Assembly: GCF_021018895.1 (NCBI RefSeq) | Contig: NC_079378.1 | Location: 12,425,001 to 12,489,000 of the forward strand | Length of the DNA stretch: 64,000 bases | DNA from: Seriola aureovittata | Taxonomy: Eukaryota; Chordata; Actinopteri; Carangiformes; Carangidae | Reading direction: 5' to 3' | Shown here: piece by piece, positions 24,901 through 49,207 of the stretch | Layout of the letters: each line of letters starts with the position of its first letter | Position numbering within the stretch: the stretch's first letter is position 1 | Position numbers and translations under genes: made by a program | Notes under the pieces: generated by a model | The model's database searches: none | Seen by the model: the letters and a program-made list of their open reading frames with translations, nothing else | What the model was told of the DNA's origin: nothing

Positions 24901-25699
24901 ATATCATTATTAGTCTCTGCTTTAACTATGGAGCTAGAGCCTGGAGACAGTTAGCTTAGCATAAACATTGTAAGCAGAGGGAAGCAGCTAGCCTGACTCT
25001 CTCTCCAAAATAAAAAGAAGTGCACTCATTTAACTTCGTTCTTATAAATATTTTCAAAAAATAATCAGGAGCCAAGAATTTAATAAATTTTCCAAAATGG
25101 ATTTTTGCTGTTTAAGACATGTCATTCATATACAGATGTACATGGAGTGACACTAATACTTTTCTGTTGTTCATTATGACCATGCAGTGTGTGTCCATCT
25201 GTTCATTGACCTCAGTGTGAGTGATGCATCTTCACTGAAGCCTGCTGACATTTACCATCCACACTTTATTCACAGATAACTCTCTCTGACTGTTCCTAGG
25301 AGGAAAAAGAAGTGCATTCGCTACCTTCAAGGAGGAGGCTGCCCCAGCCCAACTTCTTCAGATTTAAGTGCTATAGACTCTCCCCCCTCCTCTTCCCCCG
25401 CCCGCCACCCTCTCTACCAGCACCAGCGCCAGCGCCCCCACTCCCCGGGCTGCTCCCCACCGCCCACCTCCCCGTCAACACGCCTTCCCTTGTCTCCGCC
25501 AACGCACACACGCTCGCACACACGCTTGCCCCTGGAGCAGTCTGCTGGCAAGCGCAGTGACTTCCAGCAGCCTCCAACGACCAAACACACCCACACACAC
25601 CTGGAACTGTCCGGCAAGCAGACGCACAGCTCGACGACTGCACTGTCTGCTGCCAAGGCCGCGGGACTTTCTCTCAAAGTGCTAACAGAGACTCAGTGA
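8455..25699 (+). CDS. tcf7: tcf7 (T-cell factor 1) coding region, 3' portion, eight joined exons
   Basis: Join: 8455-8542, 13057-13146, 14980-15099, 16167-16329, 16794-16901, 20787-20835, 22203-22275, 25300-25699. Every junction is GT/AG and keeps one frame through to a TGA stop. TCF7 is a nuclear HMG-box factor that binds CTTTG(A/T)(A/T) sites and activates Wnt targets with beta-catenin, or represses them with Groucho/TLE. Visible parts in order are: the linker ([21 protein letters not shown]), the HMG box ([17 protein letters not shown] to WSARDNY), the basic tail ([10 protein letters not shown]), and the C-clamp with its four Cys ([20 protein letters not shown]), then a Ser/Pro-rich tail. 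Of the LEF/TCF family, LEF1 lacks a C-clamp. The segment SLMLG...[13 protein letters not shown] and the neighbouring skp1 and ppp2ca select TCF7. The N-terminal beta-catenin-binding exons are not in view, so the gene is incomplete in this window. Confidence 0.96.
8549..8584. repeat. (CT)n(CA)n repeat just after a tcf7 donor
   Basis: CT dinucleotides followed by 12 CA units, starting six bases inside the intron that follows tcf7 exon a. Confidence 0.95.
8695..8890 (+). repeat. Dispersed repeat, family A copy 1
   Basis: It begins with ATTAGTCAATTAATCAATTATT and continues with TTCACTGGTTC..., AAATATCTTTTCAGC and GGGAAACTGTGATG. This is the layout of a very common teleost interspersed element that I recall from other fish sequences. 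The element is degraded, and its class was not determined. Confidence 0.6.
9120..9450 (+). repeat. Dispersed repeat, family A copy 2
   Basis: Same family as 8,695-8,890 and in the same orientation. It shows TTTACTGGTTCCAGCTTCTC, TTTGCTCCTTTTCTTTGTG, AGTAAACTGAATATCTC and the end ATCATTAGTCGCAGCCCTAC. This is the most complete copy in the window. Confidence 0.7.
13057..13146 (+). CDS. tcf7: tcf7 exon b, in-frame 90-nt cassette (LEF1-like module)
   Basis: Acceptor CTGTGGCAG, donor TCCAG|GTACCG. The first base completes the Trp codon left open by exon a, and the last two bases (AG) need the G that opens exon c. Exon a can therefore also splice directly to exon c, giving the same Trp and frame. 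The exon encodes [20 protein letters not shown] and ends SASSYSR. This resembles the QGQPVYP...GGFRQPYP...SMSR module of LEF1 and TCF7L2, and it is absent from the usual human TCF7 isoforms as I remember them. A continuous reading frame alone would miss this exon. Confidence 0.88.
13147..14979 (+). other. tcf7 intron, nothing else recognised
   Basis: 1.8 kb. It ends in a long pyrimidine tract just before the exon c acceptor. It contains short T-rich and TTTTG repeats near 14,397-14,430 and no recognised exon. Confidence 0.65.
14980..15099 (+). CDS. tcf7: tcf7 exon c (linker, 120 nt)
   Basis: Acceptor CTCCACCAG after a long pyrimidine tract, donor GT|GTAAGT. It completes W (from exon a) or R (from exon b), then encodes [25 protein letters not shown] and [13 protein letters not shown] and [13 protein letters not shown] are diagnostic of TCF7. 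It ends with GT, which the next exon completes to a Val codon. Confidence 0.96.
15100..16166 (+). other. tcf7 intron, nothing else recognised
   Basis: 1.07 kb of AT-rich sequence. No exon, RNA gene or repeat family was recognised. Confidence 0.6.
16167..16329 (+). CDS. tcf7: tcf7 exon d (first half of HMG box, 163 nt)
   Basis: Acceptor CAACACCAG, donor CGGAGG|GTGAGC. One base completes Val, followed by 54 codons: a basic leader ([18 protein letters not shown]), then [20 protein letters not shown], and ending NQILGRR. This is the DNA-binding HMG box up to helix 2, practically identical across vertebrate TCF/LEF proteins. A CA repeat starts about ten bases after the donor. Confidence 0.99.
16340..16369. 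repeat. (CA)n repeat at the 5' end of the HMG-box intron
   Basis: CA dinucleotides with one CG interruption, beginning ten bases inside the intron that splits the tcf7 HMG box. Confidence 0.95.
16761..16787. repeat. TG-rich tract at the 3' end of the HMG-box intron
   Basis: TG units with T-rich interruptions. It ends six bases before the exon at 16794 and is complementary to the CA repeat at the other end of the same intron. Confidence 0.9.
16794..16901 (+). CDS. tcf7: tcf7 exon e (second half of HMG box, 108 nt)
   Basis: Acceptor GTCTCCAG, donor TAT|GTAAGG. It contains exactly 36 codons in phase 0, from [20 protein letters not shown] through [16 protein letters not shown]. It carries helix 3 of the HMG box. 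A (CTC)n run follows at 16,928-16,953. Confidence 0.99.
16902..20786 (+). other. tcf7 intron, simple repeats only
   Basis: 3.9 kb containing (CTC)n at 16,928-16,953, homopolymer A/T runs (near 17,018-17,032 and 17,500-17,517), a CA array with flanking short repeats at 19,800-19,851, and a T run at 20,164-20,180. No exon was recognised. Confidence 0.65.
20787..20835 (+). CDS. tcf7: tcf7 exon f (basic tail / NLS, 49 nt)
   Basis: Acceptor TTTCAACAG after a T run, donor ACACAG|GTAAAC. It encodes [16 protein letters not shown] plus one base. The lysine/arginine cluster is the basic tail that follows the HMG box in all TCF/LEF proteins; it bends DNA and serves as the nuclear localisation signal. 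Confidence 0.97.
20836..22202 (+). other. tcf7 intron with (TG)n array
   Basis: 1.37 kb. The only distinct element is a TG array at 21,843-21,931. A pyrimidine-rich stretch of about 150 bases leads into the C-clamp exon. Alternative C-terminal exons of short TCF7 isoforms were looked for and not recognised. Confidence 0.6.
21843..21931. repeat. (TG)n microsatellite
   Basis: About 90 bases of TG dinucleotides with a few T and C interruptions. Confidence 0.95.
22203..22275 (+). CDS. tcf7: tcf7 exon g (C-clamp, first part, 73 nt)
   Basis: Acceptor TTGTGCTCAG, donor TGCAG|GTGTGT. In frame after exon f it gives [20 protein letters not shown] followed by CGPC. The C-clamp is the second DNA-contacting domain of E-type TCFs and reads a helper GC-rich site. 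Three of its four Cys are here and the fourth is in the next exon. Without splicing, the frame runs on into the intron and stops at 22,361-22,363. Confidence 0.98.
24157..24207. repeat. Mixed (TG)/(CG) alternating tract
   Basis: Almost perfectly alternating pyrimidine-purine sequence, including GCGCGCGCGTGCGTGTGTGC. Confidence 0.9.
24860..25010 (+). repeat. Dispersed repeat, family C copy 1
   Basis: Contains TTGCTGAGAGTTTGATGA, ATGGAGCTAGAGCCTGGAGA, CAGTTAGCTTAGCATAAA and AAGCAGCTAGCCTGACTCT. From memory this is the recognisable core of a short interspersed element that is abundant in percomorph fishes. An antisense relative is at about 48,415-48,600. Confidence 0.65.
25300..25699 (+). CDS. 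tcf7: tcf7 last coding exon (C-clamp end and tail, 400 nt)
   Basis: Acceptor TGTTCCTAG. One base completes Arg, then 132 codons follow with TGA at 25,697-25,699. It opens [14 protein letters not shown], supplying the last C-clamp Cys, then [17 protein letters not shown], and ends [13 protein letters not shown]. The tail is rich in Ser, Pro, Thr and His, partly from CA-rich codons (KHTHTHLEL), which suggests repeat-driven drift. The short LSLK motif is only a weak resemblance to the PLSL-type CtBP motifs of other TCF tails. Confidence 0.95.
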
Positions 25700-27482
25700 T
25701 CCAGTCGGCACACATCCCTGACCCTGTTCAGCTCAGCATCGTCCAGAGCCATGAAGATCACCTTCCTCCACCTGCCTTCATTTTCACATTCATCTATACC
25801 TTTTGTCAGATTTAAAGAGAGAGAGTGACCGAGGTAGGAAGGACGGTGGGGCCATCCTTCAGTCCATGGTGACAGCCGGCATTGGCCCATAGTGAGATAT
25901 TAGCTGTGTCTTAGTTCAGAGGCTGATTTCTCCAGAGTCTGCGTTTCAAGGCCATGTACATCATTAACAGGTCAACAGGGCTTAGTCCTTCTCGAAGCCT
26001 CCTTCACCCGTTCAGTTCTTTCATCGAGCATTCAGGAAATCCTTGACAACCTGAAAGACATCATGTTAACCAGACATGTGGTTCACCAGTCGCTGGGAGA
26101 TATAACACGTTATCTAAACAAATGCAAGAGGCTGTTTTAAAATGCAAAAAGAATCTATTTATTATATGTACAAAAAGAAACATACCAGCTCCTCCCTATG
26201 AGAATGACTTCTCAGTAATGAACTTTGAAATTATTGATTTGGAAGTTGACCAAGACCAACTGAATACTCCTGAGTATTTGCCCATGACGCTGACCTGTCC
26301 CATTTGGAAGAGAAGGCAAAGACTTGGCCTGGAGGGTCCCACCCCTGAATTGGTGACTGAAACCCTGCCAGCTCCAGACCACACAACTCCAGTTGTTCGG
26401 AGGCAGTCCTGCGCTGAAGGCAGAATTCATCTGGAGCCTAAAACAAGTGGTTGTTTGGCTCCATCTGCTGCAGTTAAACTCTGCTAAAGTCATTAGTTTT
26501 ACCTTAAGGACTGCTGTGCCTCTGAGAAGTAATTTTACAAATAAGTCGTTAGCACCTTCGCGCCTTTTTCTGTTTTTTTGCTTGTTTGTTTTACAGCTGA
26601 CCCTGTGCTTTGACCTCCATGACAATCATAAAATGTTTTGCAAATGAGCTCTTAATCAAATGAACCACATCAACAGGCCTGTAAAAAAAAAAAAATTAAT
26701 TAAAAAAAGGGCCAGATTTACCCTGCAGAGAGAAGTCAAGCTGCAAGAGCTAACTTGGCATCAATGCGAGAGAGAGGGTTGTTGCACAAGACTCACAGTG
26801 TTGTTACATACGTGTTTTCCCCCACATGTGGGGGCCCATAGTGACAAAGGAGATGCCAGCGCCTTTGCCTCTTTTACATATCACCATTACAGCTATCACT
26901 GACATACTACCCATCATCCATCACTATTACTGAGACCAAACCGTTAATCCATGAGAGGGGAGCAGAGACCAACAGCCAGCCAGCCTGACCAGCAGAACCT
27001 CAGCTCTGAAGAGGGACAGAGTCACTCTTGTAGCTGCCATTTTGTTAACTGTTTGTTTCATTACCTGTCCAAACATTTTGATAAATACCTGTGCAGCTCC
27101 TTTGACAGAAAAAATTGATTTAAAGCAGGTTAAAAAAAAGAAAGTCTCAGATTCACAAGACAGAAGTCCCTCTTTCAGTTACATTATTTCTTTTAGGCAC
27201 TTTCACTCTGTCAGTCTCTTGCTTTATCAACTCTTACATTTTTGTTCTGTTTTCTCCTAATTTGAGGTATTTGTGTATAAATCTGTTTTTTGTTTTTTTT
27301 TAAGGTCAAATGTTTTTGCTGGTGAGGAAACCCTCGAAGACAAGTCTGTTTTCCTTTGACTGAACATTTTGCAGCTCCATTAATTAATCTGAGACCAAAT
27401 GGGTACTATTATATTGCATTGTGTTGTAAAGTTTTATAAATGTGGCAATTCCCTATTATAATTAAACTTTTATATGTTTTTA

Positions 27483-27485
<3 letters not shown>
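25700..27485 (+). other. tcf7: tcf7 3' UTR (inferred extent)
   Basis: It follows the tcf7 stop. A plausible poly(A) signal ATTAAA lies at 27,461-27,466, 20 bases before a genomic run of 28 A at 27,486-27,513. The region contains a 121-codon open frame at 26,122-26,487 that has no recognisable domain and is not called a gene. Confidence 0.6.
27461..27466 (+). terminator. Candidate tcf7 poly(A) signal (ATTAAA)
   Basis: The hexamer is the common variant. It lies about 1.8 kb after the stop and just before an A-rich tract. A later ATTAAA at 27,963-27,968 is an alternative. Confidence 0.5.
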
Positions 27486-27513
<28 letters not shown>

Positions 27514-28113
27514 GTGAAATGACTAAAAAAAAAAAAAAGAAAAAAAACTTCTAGTTTCGACCATTTCTTAAAGCAATACATTTTGTGTTTGTCCTCTCGT
27601 GCAGAGTTTTACTTTTGGTCAGGTGTTACTGCAGCAGCGTTCAAATGATATCTTATGTTCTCAATCTGTGCATGTTCCAACTTTAATGTAACAAGAAGAC
27701 ATTTTGACTAAAAAGGCTTTAATTTACTGTTCTGCTTGAAGCTTCAGACTCAGCTTACGACTCTGTGGACAAACTGTAGGCTGAGCTTTTGTACAGCAAA
27801 ACTGTTTTCCTCCAGCAGAGAGAGCTCTTGTGCTAGAAATAGCTTGTTAATTTGAGGTCGTTCACATCAGTAGTGGGAACACCTCAAACATGTCTTTTGT
27901 ATTTTTTATGCCTTGGACGCCTCTGATGTATTACTTGTTTGTTTGTTTTTTTTGGTTGATGTATTAAAAGTGTTTTGAATAACTTGTCCATGTCTACTGT
28001 AATTAAAACAAGGTTATTTCGAGAATAATTGTAATGGGACATAAGTTTAAGGCCTCGCTCCTCAGCCCCTAGTACCTTCAAAACAAATAACAGACACCAA
28101 CCTTTTTATATGT
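27486..28113. other. Convergent tcf7/skp1 intergenic gap
   Basis: It holds two A runs at 27,486-27,513 and about 27,524-27,547, then unique AT-rich sequence. It separates the two inferred 3' ends by only about 0.6 kb. Confidence 0.55.
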
Positions 28114-28119
28114 TTTATT
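28114..28119 (-). terminator. Candidate skp1 distal poly(A) signal (AATAAA)
   Basis: Read on the minus strand. Further AATAAA hexamers in the same orientation occur at 28,405-28,410 and 28,539-28,544, so several 3' ends are possible. Confidence 0.5.
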
Positions 28120-28788
28120 TACTCCTTCAGTATATGTGTAACCATTCAAAAAGCCAGCTTATCTGAGAAGTTTCCTATTCAATACAACATGAATTAGAAA
28201 TGAGTTACCCAACACTGTGTGACGACACACACGTACTTCAAGTCCAGAGGACATTAAGCGAAAAAAAACAAACATCTTTTCCACCTCAAACCTCACTTTT
28301 CCTTTTAACACCTCATCCCTCTCTTAACATGGTTTCACAGAACAAATGCATTTACTGGGCAAAAATAATATTCACCCTTTCATTTCCATTGTCAAAAAAG
28401 CCATTTTATTTAATCAATTAACCTAAAAGAAAACAAACATGTCCAGTAAAAAAGACAACCATAGCAATTAATAATAGGGGAAATATGAAAGGACTGTCTT
28501 CTAATCTTTAAGGGTACAAAGCCATGAAACCAGGACTTTTTATTTTAGGTGAATACACAACATGAGAGTTTGGAAACAGAAAAGAGCTTCTTTACTTAAA
28601 TTAATAAACACCACACAGGCAAGTTAAAATGGTCATGCTATTGGTATACGGAAATTGAGGAAAGGGGATGTGGGCATGTGGCTCTAAATATACTAAATGT
28701 AAATATTAACAAGTATGAACAACGCCAGTGCAACCAGTTAGCAGGGACAATCCTTTTCAGTGTGGTAGTGTTGGCAGGATCTTCCCCT
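28120..28788 (-). other. skp1: skp1 3' UTR (inferred extent)
   Basis: From the TAA at 28,789-28,791 down to the distal AATAAA. No other feature was recognised. Confidence 0.6.
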
Positions 28789-34446
<5,658 letters not shown>

Positions 34447-34600
34447 CGTTAATGTTTTAATTCAGATCCAGAGGTGAAAACTCCTCTGTAGTCAACAGTG
34501 GGGCCTGGCAGACGCGGAGGCACCGTAGAGCGGCTGGAAGTCTCTGGATCAACCTGGTGAGCCTGCCGCTCAGAGGCTGACGATCGCTTTGTCAGATGCT
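34447..34600 (-). promoter_or_regulatory. skp1: Likely skp1 non-coding exon 1 and promoter
   Basis: A usable minus-strand donor (ACG|GTAAAA) ends at 34,447. Upstream of it lies the only GC-rich, CpG-containing stretch near the gene (about 34,500-34,600). The transcription start cannot be fixed from sequence alone. Confidence 0.45.
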
Positions 34601-36189
34601 GGAGGGAAAGAAGGGGGGTGGCCGCATGAGAACAGCTTTTCCTGTTTATCTAACCCCATTTTCATTTTCTTTTTCAAAGTTTGACATGTGACGCACTAGT
34701 ATGGGAAATATTTTACTTATTTATGTTTATCAAATATATACATGATCAAGTTTAGAGATGAAGCAGATTGATATTGGACTATAGTATTGCGTGGTACAAA
34801 GAATGTGCTTGATGCCCAACCCTTTTCTATTTAAGCAACAGAGGACTGTTAAATAGGTCTCAGTTATTTAAATGAAACTAACTGAGAGGTTTAGAGTGTC
34901 TCTTCACCGGGAGCGCAAACAACTGGGAAAAATCTGAAACATGAAATGGAGACACAACTAGACGCTGTTTTATACACTTACCATAAGTGTTTTATATCAA
35001 AAATTAATATGAAAAGTTACTTCAGCTATCATAAATGTAGTGCCGTAAAAATAACAATACTTCTTTCTGAAATGTAGTGGATTAGAAGTGTAAAGTACTA
35101 AACATTACGCCAGTCAATTAAAGTAGACTTCAAGTACCTCAAAATTGTATTTAAGTACAGTCATTTTGTAAATGTACTTAGTTACTTTCCATCACTGTAT
35201 TTGGGATACAGTATATTAAAACTTGTCTTGTCCACTTACTTTTACAGTTTTGAAAAATAAGCTTAAAATCTGTGTGCATGATGACTGTAGTTACTGTGTT
35301 GTATAATGTAGTGATAAAGCTACCACGGAGTGGCGCTTTTTCCTCAGTGCGCATCCTTTCTAGCTGATTCTATGGGGCCTTCAAGTACTCCTCGAAAGCT
35401 GATGTTCCCAAACTTTGAGTGCAAAAGTACCATTTAACTTATTTCTACATGTTGCATCACAACTGCTTTTTTCATACATAACATACTAAAAATTTGTATT
35501 TTTCCTGCCCCATGTTATTTTGTTTTAAATGTCAAGCAGCACAGCACTTTAGCTGCAGCAGTGGACAAATGAGAGCAAGTATGCACATTAGGCATAATGC
35601 ATTTCATATACTGTATGTCTGTATGACAACAAACAAACAGTAGGAAAACAGTATTATTATCCAAGCCAAAATAAATAATAAACAAATTACAAAGTAATAT
35701 GTCACACATCTTTAACTCAATGTAAAGCCTGCCTTTTTTTGGCTGGTTCATTTGTGTTTCACTCATATTTACATTTATTTCTGGTAGTGCTTGAAAACTA
35801 TTCTGAGGTAAAGACTATAGAATCTTATAGTCTAAACTTAATAGTAAATACTTTAGCTTTTTTGAACTTTTTCTTGATAAAAGAAACAAACAGCTATCTA
35901 GTTGACAGATAGTTCAGGTACCACTAGAGTGACACTGTCCAAGAGGAAGGCAGCCGTGAGTGTGTGCCAACCTTTCCAAAACAACACCGACTGAACTAAT
36001 TCCTTAAATGTAGCACTGCCAGCCAAACTGCGGGCCAGATGGCTGACCTACTGGCTAGTTGGTGAACTGGCAGATTTCCAGGTGGTTAAATTCAAAATTA
36101 ATTACAGGTCATATGTACCTAACTACAGTTGTCATCTAATTAAGGGCAAAGTTTTTCAGTATCATAAAAAGAAAACAGCACATTCACAT
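34601..36189. other. skp1-ppp2ca intergenic region
   Basis: 1.6 kb with no gene recognised. It holds a copy of a teleost repeat at about 35,010-35,205. The rest is AT-rich unique sequence. Confidence 0.6.
35010..35205 (+). repeat. Dispersed repeat, family D
   Basis: Contains CTGAAATGTAGTGGATTAGA, TCAAGTACCTCAAAATTGTA and AATGTACTTAGTTACTTTCC ending ATCACTG. From memory this is a short interspersed sequence very common in percomorph genomes. Only one copy was seen here. Confidence 0.65.
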
Positions 36190-36942
36190 CAAGGAGCCAC
36201 CTTTGTCTTTATTATTCAAATGGTTTGGTTAATACAGACTCTGTAGTTCAGAGGGAGTCAGTGAGTTGATGTGGATGAGCACTCCATCATCTGTCAATCA
36301 TATAGACCAAGCTGGGTAACTGCATAAGAAGTTTTGCTTAAAAGTTACACAGGACAAAGAAACCTTGTGTAAACCTTGCCTGATGGGGGCTTTATTTGTA
36401 ATTTTAAAAAAAAAGAAAAAAAGAAAAATCAAAAAGGAAAAAACAAAATCTGTAGTGTGAAATCTTTTTCATCTTTTGACATATGATACATTTCTTTAGA
36501 TTTACAAAAGTGCAAACAGATCATGTTCAGATCTCCTAAATATAATGAGCCATGGCATGTGGGATTCAAACAGCCGCATCTGAAGTAGCAAATTTTTGTC
36601 TTGGACCTTGGTGCCGTCAGTCAGCTACACAGGTACAGGATGAGGAATTTAAACATCACTGTTGTTGAACATAGTGGGAGAGATTTTCAATACAAGTCCT
36701 CAGGTCCTCAGCAATGAATATTGTAATGATTATGGCACACACCTTTTGGTCCATCCATAGACACAGAGACATTGTTTTTGCTAAATGCTTAAATAGGTCT
36801 TTGTGTGGATATACAATGTGCACTGCTGTGTAGCCCCCCCCCAGTCTCCCACCCTCCCCTTCCTCATTCATGCTGTTATCGGTTGAAGGTCATATATCAT
36901 GGCAATACTGGACTTGACTGTACAAGGGTCGAAGGTCAGAGT
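36190..36942 (-). other. ppp2ca: ppp2ca 3' UTR (inferred extent)
   Basis: From the TAA at 36,943-36,945. Minus-strand AATAAA hexamers at 36,391-36,396 and 36,208-36,213 are candidate poly(A) signals. Confidence 0.6.
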
Positions 36943-45621
<8,679 letters not shown>

Positions 45622-45920
45622 TTCTGTGTGTTTTTCGGGGTCGCCGCAGTTTTGTTTGCCGGAACGTTAGTTTACTTCGTTGAGGACACGACTGCCTCGG
45701 ATGTTCTTCTCTTTTCCGGAGCTTACAAAGCGGCCACAGAAGGTGCTAATTGCTCTCTTATTAGAGGAGGCATGGACCTCTGGCTGCCAGATCGCTATGA
45801 TTTGACTGAATTGAAACTGAAGAGAGGGAGGGAGAGACGTCAGTTTGTGATCCACCCTAGAATTGAGTTTGTGTCGAGTTACCCCGCAATAAAACGTCAC
45901 ACTTCCGGTTCGTAGTTTCT
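45622..45920 (-). promoter_or_regulatory. ppp2ca: ppp2ca 5' UTR and proximal promoter (inferred)
   Basis: CpG-containing sequence upstream of the start codon with two ETS-type cores (TTTTCCGGAG near 45,713 and ACTTCCGGTT at 45,901-45,910) and a CGTCAC half-CRE at about 45,895. There is no TATA box, as expected for a housekeeping gene. Confidence 0.55.
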
Positions 45921-46428
45921 TAATAAAAGCATTACCGCGCACTGTGATTAAAAAGGCCCCAAAATGAATGATTAAAGAGACCCTCCAGGCATGTTTGAAG
46001 ATGTATAAAATATTCTGCATTGAATCATTTTCTTTTAGGGTTGAAAAAAGATCCAGATTCCACATAATACCTGAAAAATGCAGGTACTGACATATTGACA
46101 TCAGTTTCCTCAGCAGTAGCTAGAGTAAGCCCTGCTTACTTTGTTGGTCTATCAGTGGCGAAAATCATTTGTTTGTTTGTTTTTTTATTTGTTTTTCCCT
46201 ATTACTCTCTCTCTCTTTAACCTAGAGATTAATCATTGTATGTTTGTTGAATACTATTGCAAAATTGTAAGTCTATAATGGTTTGGAGAGGAAATGAGCT
46301 GATTCTTTAGAGGTTTTAGATTTTTTAAAACATCTTTCAAATAAATTTCTGTATGCAGAATGAGAAAATATGCTAAAATACCTTAATTGAAACTTTTTGT
46401 AGCAAAATTTACGGCCCAGTGGGAAAGA

Positions 46429-46600
46429 CGTTACATCCGGTTTAAATCTGGTTGAATGTGTTCAGCTTGACGTAATATCAAAGCGCCGCCCGACGCAAAT
46501 AGCAATCGGAGACCAATGACGGCAACTCTGTCATTGGTTCAGCGAGCTGCTTCCTCTGCAGTTTTATTGGCCCGCCGTTTAATAGAGAAGTTACTAACAC
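46429..46600. promoter_or_regulatory. Orphan NF-Y/CRE-type promoter-like cluster
   Basis: Three CCAAT boxes at 46,513-46,517 (forward) and 46,533-46,537 and 46,566-46,570 (reverse), a TGACGTAA element at 46,468-46,475, and E2F-like GC-rich cores (AAGCGCCGCCC near 46,481; GGCCCGCCGTTTAA near 46,569). The first two CCAAT boxes form a perfect inverted repeat (ACCAATGAC / GTCATTGGT). No coding exon could be attached to it. Confidence 0.5.
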
Positions 46601-47087
46601 ACACCAGAGAGAATACATCATCGCTCCCCTGGAAGCATGTTGTGAATTTTATGGTTTCGCCATGATGTCACTGTTATACACCGAGCCAAGCCCGCATTAG
46701 GTAAACAAAACAAAAGGCAACAAGTACCTGTCATACCTGATAGCCTACAATATTTAAGATTCCGTATTCATTTCACAAATATAGGCTATGTCATTCAATC
46801 GCTACTCCACAGAGATTAACATTTCTTGTATGGTATTTTTGAAGTGTATCCTAAAGGGTGTATAGCCTATAAATAATTATTGATTCCCCAGACAGCCTAT
46901 AGTCCCAAAGCCCAGTAATATTTACTCCCAGCCTGAGATTCAGTCGGTAGAGGTTTTGATAGAAAATAACTAAAAAGGCCAAAACCTGTAATGGCTAACA
47001 CAAACTGTCAGGTTATTCTAACAGTGTTGTCTGTTTATACAAAGCCGGATACAGTCTTTTCCTCTGTGCCACAGGCTTCCATTGTTA

Positions 47088-47300
47088 TCCAAAAACTATT
47101 AAAAACGCTTCAGTGAGCCACATGGTTGCACTTAGTGACATGTTACTTCATTAAAATCAATACTGAGTAGATCCCAAATACACTCTCCTGTTACTGTAAA
47201 TATTCACTTGCACACAAAATCCGTGGCTCAAAATATCCCCCAGCAAGTGTTCTATTTACCACTTTTTATGTATTTGCTAAAAACAAACAAACAAAATGAA
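47088..47300 (+). repeat. Dispersed repeat, family B copy 2
   Basis: Aligns by eye with 4,047-4,290; the shared blocks are given there. Confidence 0.6.
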
Positions 47301-48414
47301 AGTATGTGATAGTCCCCTCTCTACAGAAGATGGAAAATATTAAGAGGCGGACTAACACACCGTCAGTTTTGCTCTTTTCATGGGATTTGTGGAGACAAAA
47401 CTATGGGATAACATCAGCCGTATCATGGGCGGATGTTCATTACATCGAAGCTTTCTGGTCTGAACTGGTTTAAATGTAGCGGCAAATGTTCCAAGGCATT
47501 TTCACACATAAGTGACTCTTTGATTTGACTCATTTTGACCATTTGATCTTATAGTGAGAAAGCTGTTACGCTGTTATCACATCATGTGTTAACTCCAAGG
47601 CAGGCCTTTCCTTGAATATAAAAGTGCTATCAATGGAGAACGGAAAATCATTTGCTCAATAAGAAACACACCTCCTTAAAATCTCAGTTAAACTAGCAAT
47701 GTAACAAACCAACATCATTTTAAATGAGCATTCAGAATGAGACAGTTTTATCAGACAGAGCTTTGGTTAACATGTAAAAGCCTTTTTGTCAGCAGTTTGT
47801 CTTTATCTTTCCAGTGTAAGAGATTCCCTCCAGCCTCAGACTGTGATTCAGTGATTCAGAGCCTTTTTTTTTCTTCACCAACCTCCTCCAGGGGAAATAA
47901 AGATACTGACAATAATTTCCCTTTGTCTGGACTCTGTAATGCCAACAGGATACACATGTCTGAAGCTGCAAAGGGAGTATCACAGGTACAGTCTGTTCCC
48001 TGCGGAAAATATTTTGTTCCTTAGCTCAGCATGTTGTGTGCCCTGCCCTTACAAGTTACCATTACTTTACATTGGGAATGAGTCTCACATGAATAATCCA
48101 CAGTAGGATGACACCAGTCCGATTAATACGTGAGAATATTAATAACTATCCTCTTCACCTTCAAAATCACAGAACAGAGAGGCAAACCTGTGACATAATC
48201 CATAATCTACTTGCTGTGCAGGGGACTGACATTAGGAGACTATTTGTAAAATATTCATTTGAACTGACAGACTGAACTAAATTCCATTACCAAAATTCTG
48301 GCTGAGATTCACTGATGAAAGTTTGTTGCATGCTTTTAAAGGATTACTTTGGCATTATGCAGCTGGTTATCTTATTTTTGCATTACAGCTGGAAACTGGG
48401 GTGAACAGTGACTT

Positions 48415-48600
48415 CAAGGCTACAAGAAATAACCTCTCATAAAACCACAAATTGTCCTTTTTTAACACTTTGGTTCTTGTACAGATTAAAGACACAAGAC
48501 ATTACATGTTAGCCGGTTAACTCCTGCTGTTTCCAGTCTTTGGCTGGTGCTGTGTATTTAACAGACAGGCATGAGAGTGGTAAAATCCAAAATCCATCAG
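48415..48600 (-). repeat. Dispersed repeat, family C copy 2 (antisense)
   Basis: Contains ACAAATTGTCCTTTTTTAACA, TTGTACAGATTAAAGACACA, GCTGTTTCCAGTCTTTGGCT and AACAGACAGGCATGAGAGTG. These are the reverse-orientation landmarks of the same common percomorph element seen at 24,860-25,010. Confidence 0.6.
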
Positions 48601-49054
48601 CACCCAATGTAATGCGTACATTTTCCCTTTTTTTTATTTCCCCTGCATTGTGACTTTAAAACTGCTGATCATTCATCAGTTATTTCATCCAAAAGTACTG
48701 AGATTCCTGCCTGTTGGAACAAAAACTGAAAGGAATTTCAAGACACATTCATTTACAATGACCTGCTCACATTTCCACAATCTCAAGCCAAACAAAAGAG
48801 ACATTATTGTTCCATTATTTTTGCCTGTTTTACTTTTAGTAGATCTGTAGGGTTTCTGCTCTGTCCGACCTCTGTAGTGCAGATGCAGTATAACCTGATT
48901 CTGTGTGTTATGGGAGGGACCTGTGCCAGACACTTGTCAGGGATGCTGTAGATAGAGGTTGACAGAGGCCACAGGTGTCACTTTAAACTGAATAACAACA
49001 CAACACCCAGGAAAGCAAGAATACATCAACCTGACTTTAGTTTCTTTATGTATG

Positions 49055-49207
<153 letters not shown>

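Larger units (their letters stand above)
22276..25299 (+). other. tcf7 intron with repeat and Z-DNA-prone tract
   Basis: 3.0 kb. It holds an alternating purine-pyrimidine tract at 24,157-24,207 and a copy of dispersed family C at about 24,860-25,010. No exon was recognised. Confidence 0.6.

Noticed and set aside
26122..26487. 121-codon + strand open frame, with a 137-codon frame on the opposite strand
   Set aside because: It lies in the tcf7 3' UTR, shows no domain, signal or membrane segment, and has no homologue I recognise. Overlapping open frames on both strands at this length are expected by chance.
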